From positions 310,001-374,000 of the forward strand of contig JANVFP010000026.1 in the NCBI GenBank assembly GCA_027919835.1: a stretch of 64,000 nt of DNA, written 5' to 3'. The stretch comes from Lentinula raphanica (taxonomy: Eukaryota > Basidiomycota > Agaricomycetes > Agaricales > Omphalotaceae). A program made the translations under genes and the position numbers. The notes below the pieces were generated by a model that did no database searches, had not been told where the DNA came from, and saw nothing but the letters and a program-made list of their open reading frames with translations. This document shows positions 35,636 through 47,892 of this stretch, piece after piece. Each line of letters opens with the position of its first letter. Positions within the stretch are counted from its first letter, which is position 1.

Positions 35636-37513
35636 ATGTTCGCCCAACTTCCTGCAGAATTAAGCATCTCTGTCCTATCTCTCTTGGATGTTGCTTCTAT
35701 CTCAAACCTTTCTCTCGTCTGCAAAAGTTGGAAGGCCTTTGTAGACGAAAATGAGTCGACTGTTTACCACAACCTCGCAGTTTATCACGAATTCATACAC
35801 TCGTCGTCCGTGGTCTTCAATCGATTGCCTTCCATATATTCCGCAAAGTCTCTGGTTGGCGTGTCGAACTGGAAATCTTTCTGTGCGCAGCTCATTCTGT
35901 CATGGTCTATCTCAACTCTCAACCACGAACTGAATATCTAGGCCAAAGACGCGTTCATATTGACAAAAGCTGGGCAGGCAAGGCCTCTTCCCACTATGTC
36001 TCGTATCCAAGTTCTGGGTCTACAGTACATCGTATCAAGATAGACGAGAAAGCTGGTTTTATCATCACCAGCTTCCGAGATGGCGGTCTGCGCGTGAGCG
36101 ATCTTACCAGTGACAAAGTGTTATGGTCCCTACCGAAGGTCTGTTTCCCAACTTCATTTATTCGCAGTCATATCATATCGACGTCTTTTATCACTTAGAC
36201 ATATGTCAGGCAATATGCACACGTTGAATACGGAGAAGGATTCGTCATTTTTGATCGTCACGGAGACACCAAAGAAGTTTGGCGTCTTGCAGTTGATTGT
36301 CATTCTTCGACCTCTTCACAGTCCAAGGCTCAGCCAGATCAGATATCCGCCTCGGAGAAAGCTTTCAACATGCATGTAGACACGTACCCTCATGGACATT
36401 TCAAACCTTGGGCAGTCCTGAAAATGCCTCGCCGAGATACTCGTGCATTTCGGTTCGTTTTTCCAACTCTCCTGGTAGGAGCATGGGATCATGTTTTCCT
36501 GTGGGACATCTTGTCCTGCGAGCTTATTCAGACGATTACACCTATCCAACGACCCAACGACCCGAGTGCCGCTTTCGCGCTTGTGCTAGCGAATGCGCCC
36601 TCTTTCGATGCACCAGTACCCAGACTTGGTGCCCTCGACAACATCAACTACGTTGATGTAGATGGCAACCACGTTTTCATCTGCGGCGTCAATTCTCTGC
36701 GGGTTTTCTCTCGTGCGTCAGGCAAGTGTATCCTGGACGTCCCTGCTACTAGGCGGGAATATGGTTCCCGCAAATATGGTGTACTATACGACTCCGAACC
36801 ACAAACGAACGGTGCTGCTCTTGTGAATCATTACACAGTTGGCGAAGAGCTTCAGTTTGTCTCAACACCTCGCGTCATCGATGAATTTGTTGCTGGTAGG
36901 TTCTTTCAATCCGGGCCCCTGCATTGATCTGCACTAAGCTGTCGACTACAGCCCATGTTTCTTCCTGTGGTCATCACCTTGTAGCATTGTTAGGCAGCTC
37001 GCGAGTGGTTATTATTCAAAATTTCCAAGATGGCCCCTCCTCAGTCCACGATCATATGTTAAGTATCCAACTAGGACGCTGTGGGGCTCGGTCGAAATAT
37101 CTAGCGATCCAGAACGATCGCGTAGCTGTCGCAAATGTGTGTATCCTTTCGTCATCCCATGAATCGTTCTGCCTCACGTATCTTTGCAGAATAATGGCTT
37201 GTTCATTTTCTCTCTTTCCGAAGTTCTCAGATCAGGAGTCAACTCGGAGAGTAGTCAGAATCCCACTCCCGTCGTCTCCCGTGCCCCATATTTTGGCTAT
37301 ACTCTATACTTGTCCAACCTCACCTGCCTTCAACTTTCTGACACCGGCCTGTACCTTAACTGGGATACTTCATATCTGCAGCTTTGTGAGGACGACGAGG
37401 TGGAACGGAGAAGATCAGACGATTTGTTCCATGACTCTGTGGATGATCAGCACATAAGTCATCTCAGGATGCCCACGGGTGATTTGATCATCCTACTCAT
37501 TGGAGGTGTGTGA
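35636..37513 (+). CDS. F-box protein with beta-propeller-like C-terminus
   Basis: The N-terminal F-box is MFAQLPAELSISVLSLLDVA then ISNLSLVCKSWKAFVDENES. Such proteins bring substrates to SCF ubiquitin ligases through Skp1. An intron from TTCT/gtgcgcag to atatctag/GCCAAAG (about 35880-35941) gives CQRRVHIDKSWAGKASSHYV. Then HRIKIDEKAGFIITSFRDGG and LRVSDLTSDKVLWSLP look like propeller blades, followed by VFLWDILSCELIQTITPIQ and VDVDGNHVFICGVNSLRVFS. ATG 35636 is the first in frame. The stop shown is TGA at 37511-37513. An alternative last intron at about 37506-37590 would extend it by some 20 residues to TGA near 37643. Substrate unknown. Confidence 0.8.
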
Positions 37514-37840
37514 TAGTTGACTCTTTTCTGTTTTCAAGAGCTGAGAGTTAGACGATTTAGAAGATAATTTCTTTACTGACAATTCAACAGTTTGTGGGAT
37601 TGATTTTACGCCCAGACCCGTTGATGAACATGTTTCTGTCTGAAGTTGGTGCTTCGAGGGTTGCAGATACAAAGAATGTAGGTTTGTGTATATCTGGATA
37701 ATTATATCAATACAATACGTGAAAGCATACTATTAGTGTTAGAGGAAATGCAATAGGATATGGTGACAGTTATATATGTGTAGTCCAGATGACAGCAGCA
37801 GTAGCCAATTGGTATAACAATATGAGTCTGTTTGTTTTCC
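37514..37840. other. Intergenic, convergent 3' ends
   Basis: 327 bp between the F-box gene (+) and the F-box/LRR gene (-). It may include a last exon of the former (about 37591-37643) and 3' UTRs. AT-rich with ATATAT stretches. Nothing else seen. Confidence 0.5.
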
Positions 37841-39250
37841 TCATCTACTTCGGAAAGAACCAGTGCGTACTCCGAGACTTCTGAAAAAGTTCATCATTGT
37901 AGCAGCAGTCAATGGCTCTTCGGTTTCAGAAACATGACCAGGAAACCCTATTATACGAACCTTGGGGCTGATTTGTGGCCCGAAAAAGATATTTTCCTCC
38001 AGGTCCAGACGAGCGCTATTCGTACAAGAACGGTAGGCATCCCGGGCATCCCGTATAGTGACGGTTTGAATCATCGGACACCGACGAATGAAATCGACAA
38101 CAGCACCCACCAAAATCGACCATGCCATCTCAACCGTAACATCCAGACCGAGTTCGAATGATTTCAGCGCAGGAAATTGATATGACCGACAGAAAGTGGT
38201 CAGGAAGGCAACTGAAGATTTATATATCTTGAGTGAAGATATTTCTGAAGATATCACTTGCTGCCTCGAATACGGTGACAGATCCGCCAATATGGGAACC
38301 TGCTTCAGCACGACTTGTTTAATGCGTGGCAAGGCGTTCAGCAGCGTCATAGTTCTGCTAAGCTGATGGAACGAAGAGGGTTCTGAGATGACCAAACGTG
38401 TCAATAGGGGAACCGTGAGAGCGGGTACGGCTTGGGAAGACGACATGAAGAAGGAAAAGCCCTCATTACCGAGTGTGAGATGTTTGAGTCGAGGGATACG
38501 CTGAAAAGGAAAGTAGAAGCAATGTCGAGAGACGTATTCTACTGTGAGCGAAACGAGATGGTGAAGAGGGATCGTCCCTGAACAAGGCTGATCATGGCTG
38601 GAATCAATCTCTGCCGAGCATGGATCTTTGTACGCAAAAGCATGTAGAAGCCCGTGGTCAACACGTAGATGAAGATGCTTTATGCGATAGGAATGGGTCT
38701 GCAAGAAATGCATCGCCCCAGCTGAGATGTATGACTGCCAATCCGCGTTCAAACCTCTGAAACGAGTAGGCATCTTGATAGTGACTGAGAGCATGCAGTC
38801 CTCTGAGCGCTTAAGGTAGAGATTAGTCAACATTGCCATGCGAAGAAGGGCCGAGACGGATAAAGGAGGTGTGGGGTTGGGAAACATGTCGTTGACGTTC
38901 AACACGATGTGGGACCAGAGACTGGGATCTGACAGCATCAGCTCTCGCCAGTGTCTGCACACGAGGCTAATAGAGGAAGACTCCCATTGGACGCCTGTTT
39001 GGCAGGCATATGAGAATATAGCGAGAAGGATTTCGGGAGGGAGGTCACAGACTGAGGCTGGGATCACAGGAGAGGTTAAGAACCAATCGGGACCACTGGT
39101 ATGAATGGTTTCAGTAGCGTCAGCAGAGTTGTCTGAGATGATGAGTTGTATCTGATTCAACAGATCCTCTCCAGCTGTGTCGAGAGGGCCTTCCGTATAT
39201 GAAGCGGAGAGTGCGTCAACGGCTTGTGTAGTTACTGTTGGTATAGACAT
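37841..39250 (-). CDS. F-box-like protein with leucine-rich region
   Basis: Intronless, 469 residues. The F-box-like core is VCDLPPEILLAIFSYACQTG, then SISLVCRHWRELMLSDPSLW and SHIVLN, the standard agaricomycete F-box form. The rest has irregular leucine-rich segments (HLHLRVDHGLLHAF, LPRIKQVVLKQVPILADLSP, KSFELGLDVTVEMAW, CPMIQTVTIRDARDAYRS). Such proteins form very large families in mushrooms. It is likely an SCF substrate adaptor with unknown target. The start MSIPTVTTQAVDALSASYTE at 39250 leaves an unstructured lead of about 65 residues. No damage seen. Confidence 0.85.
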   Translation of the reverse strand: MSIPTVTTQAVDALSASYTEGPLDTAGEDLLNQIQLIISDNSADATETIHTSGPDWFLTSPVIPASVCDLPPEILLAIFSYACQTGVQWESSSISLVCRHWRELMLSDPSLWSHIVLNVNDMFPNPTPPLSVSALLRMAMLTNLYLKRSEDCMLSVTIKMPTRFRGLNADWQSYISAGAMHFLQTHSYRIKHLHLRVDHGLLHAFAYKDPCSAEIDSSHDQPCSGTIPLHHLVSLTVEYVSRHCFYFPFQRIPRLKHLTLGNEGFSFFMSSSQAVPALTVPLLTRLVISEPSSFHQLSRTMTLLNALPRIKQVVLKQVPILADLSPYSRQQVISSEISSLKIYKSSVAFLTTFCRSYQFPALKSFELGLDVTVEMAWSILVGAVVDFIRRCPMIQTVTIRDARDAYRSCTNSARLDLEENIFFGPQISPKVRIIGFPGHVSETEEPLTAATMMNFFRSLGVRTGSFRSR

Positions 39251-39648
39251 TCTGTGGTAATTCGGGAGATATTAATATAGCTTCTGAGAGCAAGATAGGC
39301 GTGAACATACCAGCTCAAGTTCATGGGCATCGATACTTCAAGTGGCACCGTTGTGTTAAGCAGTTGAATGATATCCACAAGCAATGCACTGAGTTCGTAG
39401 GAATCGCAGGCTCCTTAGCGCCCAGCGTAGAGTATTCGATGTTATATGAGTGCTTGAGCTCACAGTCGATATCTTAGGCAGCCTCAACGTTGAGTCGCGA
39501 GCACTTGACTGAAAGAGTTGAAGAGGAAAGACCGAGAAACAAATTGAGCGCTTATTCGAAATTATGATCGCGGCTAGACGGGCCGGCTGACCCGAAAACC
39601 ATTGATTCGCGACACGTAGAGGCTCGACCGAACTCTCAACTGACCGTG
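39251..39648. other. Divergent upstream region, F-box/LRR gene and SWP1
   Basis: 398 bp between two start codons on opposite strands. The right end must carry the SWP1 promoter. No clear factor site identified by eye. Confidence 0.5.
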
Positions 39649-40638
39649 ATGAAGGCTGCTTTCCTCCTGCTCCTAGCAGCTGTCGCTCAAGCTGCTAAGC
39701 TCTCTGCAGACTCTGTAAAATATAGTATCATCTCTGCCAAAGGCGAACCTAGCACCAAATCGTACGTATTCTCTTTCTCTTCTGCGCGGGTGAACAAAAT
39801 TCTAAACACAAGTATCCAGAATCGTACCTACGGAGAAACCTTCCTCAGAAGTTGTGACACTTTCCAATGACCAAACGCTGAAGCTGAGCTTCCAAGTCGT
39901 CGATAAAGCCTCAGGGAAGGGTGTCCAACCGCAGCAGGCATTCCTTCGGTTCTACGATGAACAATCTGGCGAAGAAGGAATTCAGCCTGTTCGTGTCACT
40001 AGTAGTGGCAAGGCTAAGTTTGATCTAGTTCGTCTGTCTATCAGCTTAAACGAGCAGTATACTGACACCTACAATAGAGTATGGCCAAACCCCCTTCATC
40101 ACTTCCTCCGACTTCGAATGCTCCATTGCATGTCACTCTTTTACTTGGATCTACTTCGTATTCACCACAAAAACTGGAATTATTCAAACTGCATGTGCCT
40201 GTTTCGCATCCAGCTCCAGTCCACCCTGATGAAGCAAAATACCACGTCCTTCCTCAACTTGCGCATACGTTCCGTCCAGATCCTAAACTTCCGCCTCGTG
40301 CGATATCTGCCTTGTTCACAGGCTTAGTCCTCATTGTTCCATGGTCTATCTTGCTCGTACTAGTACGTCTTTTCATCCTTTGATCTACCTCACAATCTAA
40401 TGATTTTGGTTTATAGTGGCTCACCGTTTCCCCTCAAGTCCCTCATTTGTTCTCTCCGAATATCATTCCTTTCACCGCAAGTCTTGGCGCGTTTGAATTT
40501 CTTCTTTACCGCTACTGGGTAGATCTCAAACTTGGAGATGTTCTGGCTTACGGATCTGTGCTCGGTGTCATCACTGTGTTCACTGGCCGACATGCTCTGG
40601 CCAACATCGCCGACAGGAGGCTGGGTAGGCAGATGTGA
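39649..40638 (+). CDS. SWP1: Oligosaccharyltransferase subunit ribophorin II (Swp1)
   Basis: Subunit of the ER oligosaccharyltransferase that N-glycosylates nascent proteins. ATG 39649 gives signal peptide MKAAFLLLLAAVAQA. Lumenal beta domains follow: LSADSVKYSIISAKGEPSTK, VVTLSNDQTLKLSFQVVDKA, QAFLRFYDEQSGEEGIQPVR. After an intron ending in acaatag come SMAKPPSSLPPTSNAPLHVT, LLLGSTSYSPQKLELFKLHV and YHVLPQLAHTFRPDPKLPPR. Three C-terminal membrane segments follow: ISALFTGLVLIVPWSILLVL, PFTASLGAFEFLLYRYWV, VLAYGSVLGVITVFTGRHAL. End LGRQM and TGA at 40638. Introns near 39763, 40030 and 40360. It converges with the next gene, 84 bp apart. Confidence 0.9.
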
Positions 40639-40722
40639 TTTCTGTACTACGCATACAACAATTAAACGTGATCTAAAATGTGAACTGGTGGGGTCTTTGG
40701 GAACCAAGAGGCGACAGTAATC

Positions 40723-41545
40723 CTAAAATCCAGTCAACGCGGCGAGAGCCGATTTCATGCGTGTGACGAATTCGTTGAGATCTCGGCGCGTTTGTTCTAT
40801 ACAACACGGTCAGTAGAATGCAGAGTAAGGATGGGTACAAGGACATCTGGGACAAATGCCCTACCAAAAAGCAAGGCAAACCAAAGCGACAACGAATGAA
40901 AAACATTCGAAGATGACAGGGACATGCCTTGTGTGCTTTCCACTTCCATCACGTCGCTGATTCTGTTCTCCAACCTCTGCATAGCCAGCTGGCTCTCAAA
41001 TCTGGGGCGCGCGGCGGCCCAAGCGTGAGTTTCGAGCATGATATCGAGGAGAAGGGTACCCAATTCTAAGGTTTTTCTGTTAGTATATGCGTAGGTCCGA
41101 GTCCGAATGTGCATATAGGCAATGATGAGAGTCAGAGTGATCGAGGATCGCGAATACCTTGTTCAAAGTTCGCGTCTCTATTTGTCTCCTCCGTGAACGG
41201 GCCCACGACAAGACGATTATGGTCGAAAGGCGCGAATTTCTCGCTGATCACTTCTGCCAGAGGACGTTCCTTGACTACGCTTGATGTTACGTCGGATTGA
41301 GCAAGAGCTGGTTCAGGTATCGTGTCATTCTTGGAAGGAGTCAAAGATGGAGGCTTGTTCGTTGAAGAGGAAGGTTCTTGACTGTTTTTCAACGGTTGTA
41401 GAGGTCGAGTTTTCGTGGTGTTGACGCCAGGCGCTGATGTTTGCGATTGAAGCGGCGGTTGTGTACTGGTTGATGGGGTTGATGTCTTTGCTGTATCAGA
41501 AGCAGACGGTTCTTGAGCCGTGGTCGAATGTCTTTTCGGCGCCAT
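40723..41545 (-). CDS. Unrecognised protein, disordered N-terminus and helical C-terminus
   Basis: Starts MAPKRHSTTAQEPSASDTAK at 41545 with about 100 residues rich in Ser, Thr, Pro and Gln. Then a helical part: VVKERPLAEVISEKFAPFDH, NRLVVGPFTEETNRDANFEQ, and after an intron ELGTLLLDIMLETHAWAAAR and FESQLAMQRLENRISDVMEV. The last exon reads QTRRDLNEFVTRMKSALAAL then TGF and TAG at 40723-40725. The small helical C-terminal half recalls subunits of multiprotein coiled-coil assemblies, but no family could be named. Exon joins between 40800 and 41160 are approximate. Confidence 0.6.
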
Positions 41546-42088
41546 GGGGCTAATAATCAAGGTGACGGTTGAGGAGAAACTCTGCTAGATTACGTACTCA
41601 ACTCTGCATCTACCTTTGAGTTTAACCCCTAAGTTTGTCCAGCGATTTTGGCTGCCTCGCACGCATTTCACAACCACACTGGTGACTTGGGAAACATTGT
41701 CAACTGTCTCATCTGCAGTGAGTGTATGAATAATAGTGTAAGTAGTGATAATGATATCGTAGTAAGTAGATGATGGTACAACGGTAGGTTTCATGTACTA
41801 TAATGTACGAGCAATGCGAGAGCTGAGAAAGGGTTGAACCAGTGCGTTCGGATGAGAGGGTTTGAGAATGAGCCTTCTCCATTAACCCGAGCCAGTAGCT
41901 CGGCCAGAAAGTTGGAACGCGCGCTCAGACAGGCTCAGACGTACGGGTCAGCCATCCGAACACGCAGGTTCACGGCTCAGCCAGAGTGACTAGTACGAGT
42001 TTACCCTCGCGAGGCCCAATGGCGGAAAGTCTGTATGGAGTCTCCTCACTATGATTTGCCAACTGAAATCACTGCGGCGAACCACCAC
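41546..42088. other. Intergenic region with a diverged MITE copy
   Basis: Between the start of the unrecognised gene and the end of the MLKL-like gene. A minus-strand frame at 41585-41794 shows no motif and is not called. The MITE relative is at 41883-42003. Confidence 0.5.
41883..42003. mobile_element. Diverged relative of the 9-bp-TSD MITE
   Basis: It shares the terminal motif (left TAACCCGAGCCAGTAGCTC; inverse right TAAACTCGTACTAGTCACTC) and inner words GCGCTCAGAC and GCCAGAGTGACT with the element at 3608-3722. Flanks CCTTCTCCA and CCCTCGCGA match at six of nine positions, which fits an aged 9-bp duplication but proves nothing. About 121 bp, no coding capacity. Confidence 0.65.
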
Positions 42089-42980
42089 CTATCCTGCGAG
42101 CGCCTGAGGATCGAATGCCTGCATGTTTATATCGTCCAATGCTTGCCTAAGATGATCTTTGAAGTGCAATGTCATTACCCAGAAATGATAAGTATTGAAA
42201 TTCACTTACTGTAGTAGCTGATACTACAGTCTCTCCCTGCTGCGATGAATGTTGCATTCTGTATTTTGAAATCGTGAGCATGAGCGAATACGCCACTGGG
42301 GCTTTTGCACTCATGATGATGGACTTCAAGCAGTTGTTGGTGTCGTATCTCCATCTTGCGATCAAGCGTGTCGAAACGCCTTTGCATTGTGCAAAGTAAT
42401 TTCCAGAAAACTTCCATACTAGAATCCTCCAAATCGATGGTGTGTCCAAGTCGTTCACTATTCCCAAAAATTGTATCGTCTGTGCCTTCGGCGTTGTAAG
42501 ACCACATGTAATTAGCTGGATGTAGATGAGACGTACCAATAATGTGCTCCCTCGAATAATGATCACACACTTTACTTGTCTTCATGATATCTTGTGCTAT
42601 CTTTTCTACGAGCTTTGGCAATTCACTTGCCAAGGATGCACCTTCTGGATCTCTGACTAGGAAATCAGAGTAGGATTCTTGTATCCTTGAGCAAGTGATT
42701 TAGTATACAATGGTGGGAGGTAAGAACACTGTATAATTCACTCACTGGGAAAGTACAGTCATTATATATCCCATTCTTGCTTTAATGACCAGTAGGACTT
42801 TGTCGTTGCTCTTCTTTCTCTTGTTGTGCAAATACATCGATACCGTCTTGAAAGCAACGAAAACAACGACGACAACTTTGAGTTTCTGTGATTAGACAGA
42901 TATTGGAACAGGAACATTCTGAAACTCACCACACGTAACCGGTACAGTCGTTGTCCAATCGAAATTCTTGTCGACGACAT
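42089..42980 (-). CDS. Short MLKL/HeLo-like helical-bundle protein (NLR N-terminal-domain relative)
   Basis: Reconstructed with phase-consistent introns: exon 1 MSSTRISIGQRLYRLRV, then KLKVVVVVFVAFKTVSMYLH and KVLLVIKARMGYIMTVLSQ, then IQESYSDFLVRDPEGASLAS, LPKLVEKIAQDIMKTSKVCD, HYSREHIIG, further helices (TIDLEDSSMEVFWKLLCTMQ) and a last exon NHLRQALDDINMQAFDPQAL then AG and TAG at 42089-42091. About 258 residues. The run ...KARM..I...L..I.......P.G......L..L.E.IA.DI.......CD.YS...I.. resembles the N-terminal helical domain of agaricomycete STAND/NLR-type proteins, related to MLKL/HeLo-like bundles. No nucleotide-binding or repeat domain follows, so it stands alone. The family link is by pattern only and might be wrong. 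Confidence 0.55.
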
Positions 42981-45221
42981 TGCAGAATAAATAATTGAGT
43001 GTGTTATCAGAAGTTCTGGCTACCTTCTGGTAGAAAAGCAGTTAGAAATGTATCTCCTAATTCAAGATACTGCTTCATACCAGTGCCTTCGGGCGACGGG
43101 AAGTCTCCCTTGATTGGATCCTCCGGCGAAACCAGAGAATCTTGTAGGTGGGTCTTTGCAAAGATTTACTTATGTTGAAGTTATCTCCAACTTGAAACTT
43201 TGTGCACCATTATAAGGAGTTCGGAAGGGTGGCGCCAATCCCGCGAGATGACTCGACTAACGTTTCCGAAAGTTACTACCTTCAGAACAGGATACTAGGA
43301 CTTGACTCACTTGACATATAACAACACTGCAGCAGAAACGGATGTTGACTTGTTGTCATTGATATTCGGATTATACCTGTTGAGGGCCGACGCAGAATTG
43401 AGCTGTATATGCATGTTACTCATATGTGATGGAGGCCATACATGATGGCCGGCCACCTATGAGTGAAAGTAATGACTGTCTTTAACTTCAACTTGTATGA
43501 ACCCTAGGAACCTACTAGATCATCAAGCTACGAGTCTGACTCGGGAGACTAGTTGCCAGTGGCAATGAGGTTCAAAGGAAGCGGAGTTTTGAGCATTTGG
43601 TGATGCGTTCCGATGCTGGACCATCTTGAAATTTGCATGTTGAATCTTGCATGTTGAATACATTTACAGCCTTGTGATGCTGGAAGAGACTGGAAGTTCA
43701 GCGGTACATGTCATCATTGAGTTCCTGGCGTACCGACCTGGATCCAATGGGATACTCATTAGAGTCATTACTGCTGTAATGAATTTGTTTGAATGTTTGC
43801 CAATAAGTACTAGGGAGTACTAGTAGGCTGAGGTAGGCCGACAATGAATCCCAGATGTTTTAGCACTCAATTGACTTTCAATATTTGGAGGCGCGACAAG
43901 AGAAAATGAAGGGGAACACGTACTTGGTAAGGATCCCCACCAGAGACTGTCCTGATTATCGAGAGCGCGAGCAAATGCTGCCTGCGGGCATACTTCCCAA
44001 ATCCCCTTGTTCTCCTCAAGCTGAAGTCACGTATTTTCCGCTTCAAGATTCTCAGATTGATGGATGATGATCCCGGAAGTGAGTTCCGTTCTGGATGCGA
44101 TGGGCTCTCGGCGGGATGTTAAACAAGTTGCTATGGTCCTCGAGAGTGGGCTGCCCATGATTACTATAGGATAGGAACTGTTGATCCTTCGAAGGATTGC
44201 TCCAGTGAGAATAGGGTTGGAGGTCCCAGTTTGAAGCAATGCTCTGGGTTAGGTTTGAGGGGAGTTGCTTTTCGAAGAGCCGTCGTGGGCGAGCGAGTGT
44301 TTATCCAAACGCCTTCTTGCCAGTGTTTTCAAGCACCTCGGTAACATTGGACTTTCGATCTAGGATCTTCATGACTACCAACCCCCGTCGCGGCCATCTT
44401 CACCAGCATGAATAAGACTTCATGTTTCGAGGTTGGTATAGGAGATAATGTGCTTCCTGCATTTGTCAAACATATCGCTAAATTCAGCACGATGTTCAAT
44501 GACTTTTGTATTAAGCTGCTTGATTATCGTTATCTTCATCCATGAAACCCACGATGAAGTTCGAGTGTACCTGGTATCCCATTGTTCATCGGCCAATAAC
44601 TACTACGCTGACGATCTTGTAGTAGACCAATGTCAAAATGCTTTGAGAAAAGGTTGAGCCCTGTTGAGCCCTGTTGAGCCAGATGTGGGTCCGTGGGAGT
44701 TCCAGGGTGTCTACGAGCGGCAGCTGACATAATGACTGGCCGCCGTAGGTTCCGACTGTTCCGACGTTCCGTTCTTGGCAGCAACTTTGTCACCTTTTCG
44801 TCGGAAGAGAGATTTCGTGCTTGTACGATGCACATACTGCTCGACCCTTGCTGCTCCAGGCTGCTCCCAGGTCTCTCGACAGCACAGATTGGACTCTACA
44901 ATATCTTACGGTATTCAGCATTGTTGACGAAGGATGTAAGGAATAGTACCGGCTAGTACCGGAGATCGCACTCGGACGCACATTTGCCAGTGGTGGGTAG
45001 TGGTGGGTCCAGCCTTTCAATGACTAACCGTCAAACATATTCCGAATGATACGGTAAACTATCTCTTTCGCCGCCGCTGTCGGTATGACCCCCTACGATG
45101 ATACATGCTTACAACTACGAACAAGCCCTAGCGGTTATGAGATGATCCAACTGTAGGTATAAAAGCAAATGTTGCCCCGGAGGTGAGCAATCACCACTGT
45201 CGGACCATCTCACGGCGCAAA
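42981..45221. other. Gene-poor region, no supported gene
   Basis: About 2.2 kb of upstream sequence for two divergent genes. It holds only short frames (for example 43885-44067, 44448-44657, 44693-44956) without motifs. A tiny tandem repeat GTTGAGCCCT, 2.8 copies, lies at 44653-44680. The last 200 bp should carry the promoter of the old yellow enzyme. Confidence 0.5.
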
Positions 45222-46582
<1,361 letters not shown>

Positions 46583-47104
46583 AGCCTGCGGGACTAAGTA
46601 TAACACCAACTATTAGAACCATCGCTAGAAATACATAGACGCTTTCCTCATCTATGAGCGGGACTCAATTGGCCGGCCTTCATCTTACGCTGAGTGATAC
46701 CTCGAAGCAGCACAAGGAAACAAAATGCAGGCGTCTAGCGCTTGTGCAATAGCGCTTAGCCACTGCCGATTAACTGTGCATCGCCTTCAGGATGTTTCAT
46801 CTCTCCGGTACAACCGCGTCATACAGAGAGGATTTTCGTCGTATTTGAGATCGGCCTTGTGCTATGCAGAGACTTCACAAACGGATATCCTGACCGCCCA
46901 AGGCTATTCTATCGACTCCACTCCTAGTACGGTACGAACGGGTTTGTAAAGCTAAGAGTGCTAGGCGTTTCCAAGCCGCTTTCTCTCTTAGTATACTTGT
47001 AAAACCAATGCGTACGGGAACTAGATTCGAGACTAATAGGTATATAAGTCCTCATGCGAGTCATGGAATCCCCAAGTTGATTCCTCCTTGATACCTCCAC
47101 TGCC
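46583..47104. other. Intergenic, no supported gene
   Basis: 522 bp between the old yellow enzyme 3' end and the next start on the same strand. A 74-codon plus-strand frame at 46725-46949 has no motif. The right end presumably carries the promoter of the small secreted protein. Confidence 0.5.
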
Positions 47105-47687
47105 ATGAAGTTCTCTCGCTCTGTTTTCACTCTTCTTGCCCTTGCGGGTAGCTCTCTTGCCCAAGGGGCGAATTTCGCATATCCCTTGGACGGAGACACT
47201 TTGGTTGCCGGGTCCAACATTAGCATCAGGATTGACCGTCCCGTGAGTATCAGTTTTAACCTTTGTAACTTTTACTGCAAACGCTGAACGTGTTATACCC
47301 ACATCATTTGCAGACGCCTTCCGCTCCCGTCGTCGAAGCGGGCATCGGTCTGGGAATGAGTACTTGCAGTAGTGACTCCTGCCCCTCGCCCGAGACGTCT
47401 TTCAAATACCTTTTCTACGCCGGGGGATTCAATCCTCAGCGACCTGCCCAAGTCAACCCCGGAGATGACTTCAATGCGTTCCAGAACTTCACGGTCACTG
47501 TACCTTCCATTGAGGGAAAGGCAGTTCTAGGATTCTTACACTCCAGTTTCGGTGAAGGGGTAAGCGAAGACTCTTCCTGCTGGAGTGTTGCCGATGTTCT
47601 GACATTTTGTTTGTTTTTCAATAGGCGGATGCTTATTTTCCTTTCTTTGAATCCGTGAACATCACGGTGAATGTTGTACCAGCATGA
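47105..47687 (+). CDS. Small secreted protein
   Basis: Start MKFSRSVFTLLALAGSSLAQ is a typical signal peptide (cleavage after SLA or AQG). Mature part: ANFAYPLDGDTLVAGSNISI, an intron, APVVEAGIGLGMSTCSSDSC, FKYLFYAGGFNPQRPAQVNP, FNAFQNFTVTVPSIEGKAVL, GFLHSSFGEG, a second intron (about 47560-47624) and a last exon ADAYFPFFESVNITVNVVPA with TGA at 47685-47687. N-glycosylation sequons NIS, NFT and NIT are present. The pattern belongs to a common but uncharacterised class of small extracellular mushroom proteins with a beta-rich fold. No enzymatic motif. Function unknown. Confidence 0.8.
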
Positions 47688-47892
47688 GGGTAGGACGGGA
47701 TCGATAGTCTTCCAGAGCTTCGGAAACCTGAATCGCGGGATTGGGAAAACAAAGTTGTTCCATGGACTCTATAGATATGTTCGTATTTAATTGAAGAATT
47801 GGTCGTGAATATTATCTCCTAACTTGATTACACCTGGCCTATATGCGAACCCTGGATCATCCATGCTCCTAGCCTGATAACCGTTCTCCCCT

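Noticed and set aside
37591..37643. Extra last exon of the F-box gene
   Set aside because: Possible by splice signals and frame, but the simpler stop at 37513 needs no extra intron. Noted as an alternative.
44653..44680. Tandem repeat GTTGAGCCCT, 2.8 copies
   Set aside because: Very short and isolated. No sign of a satellite, CRISPR or regulatory array.
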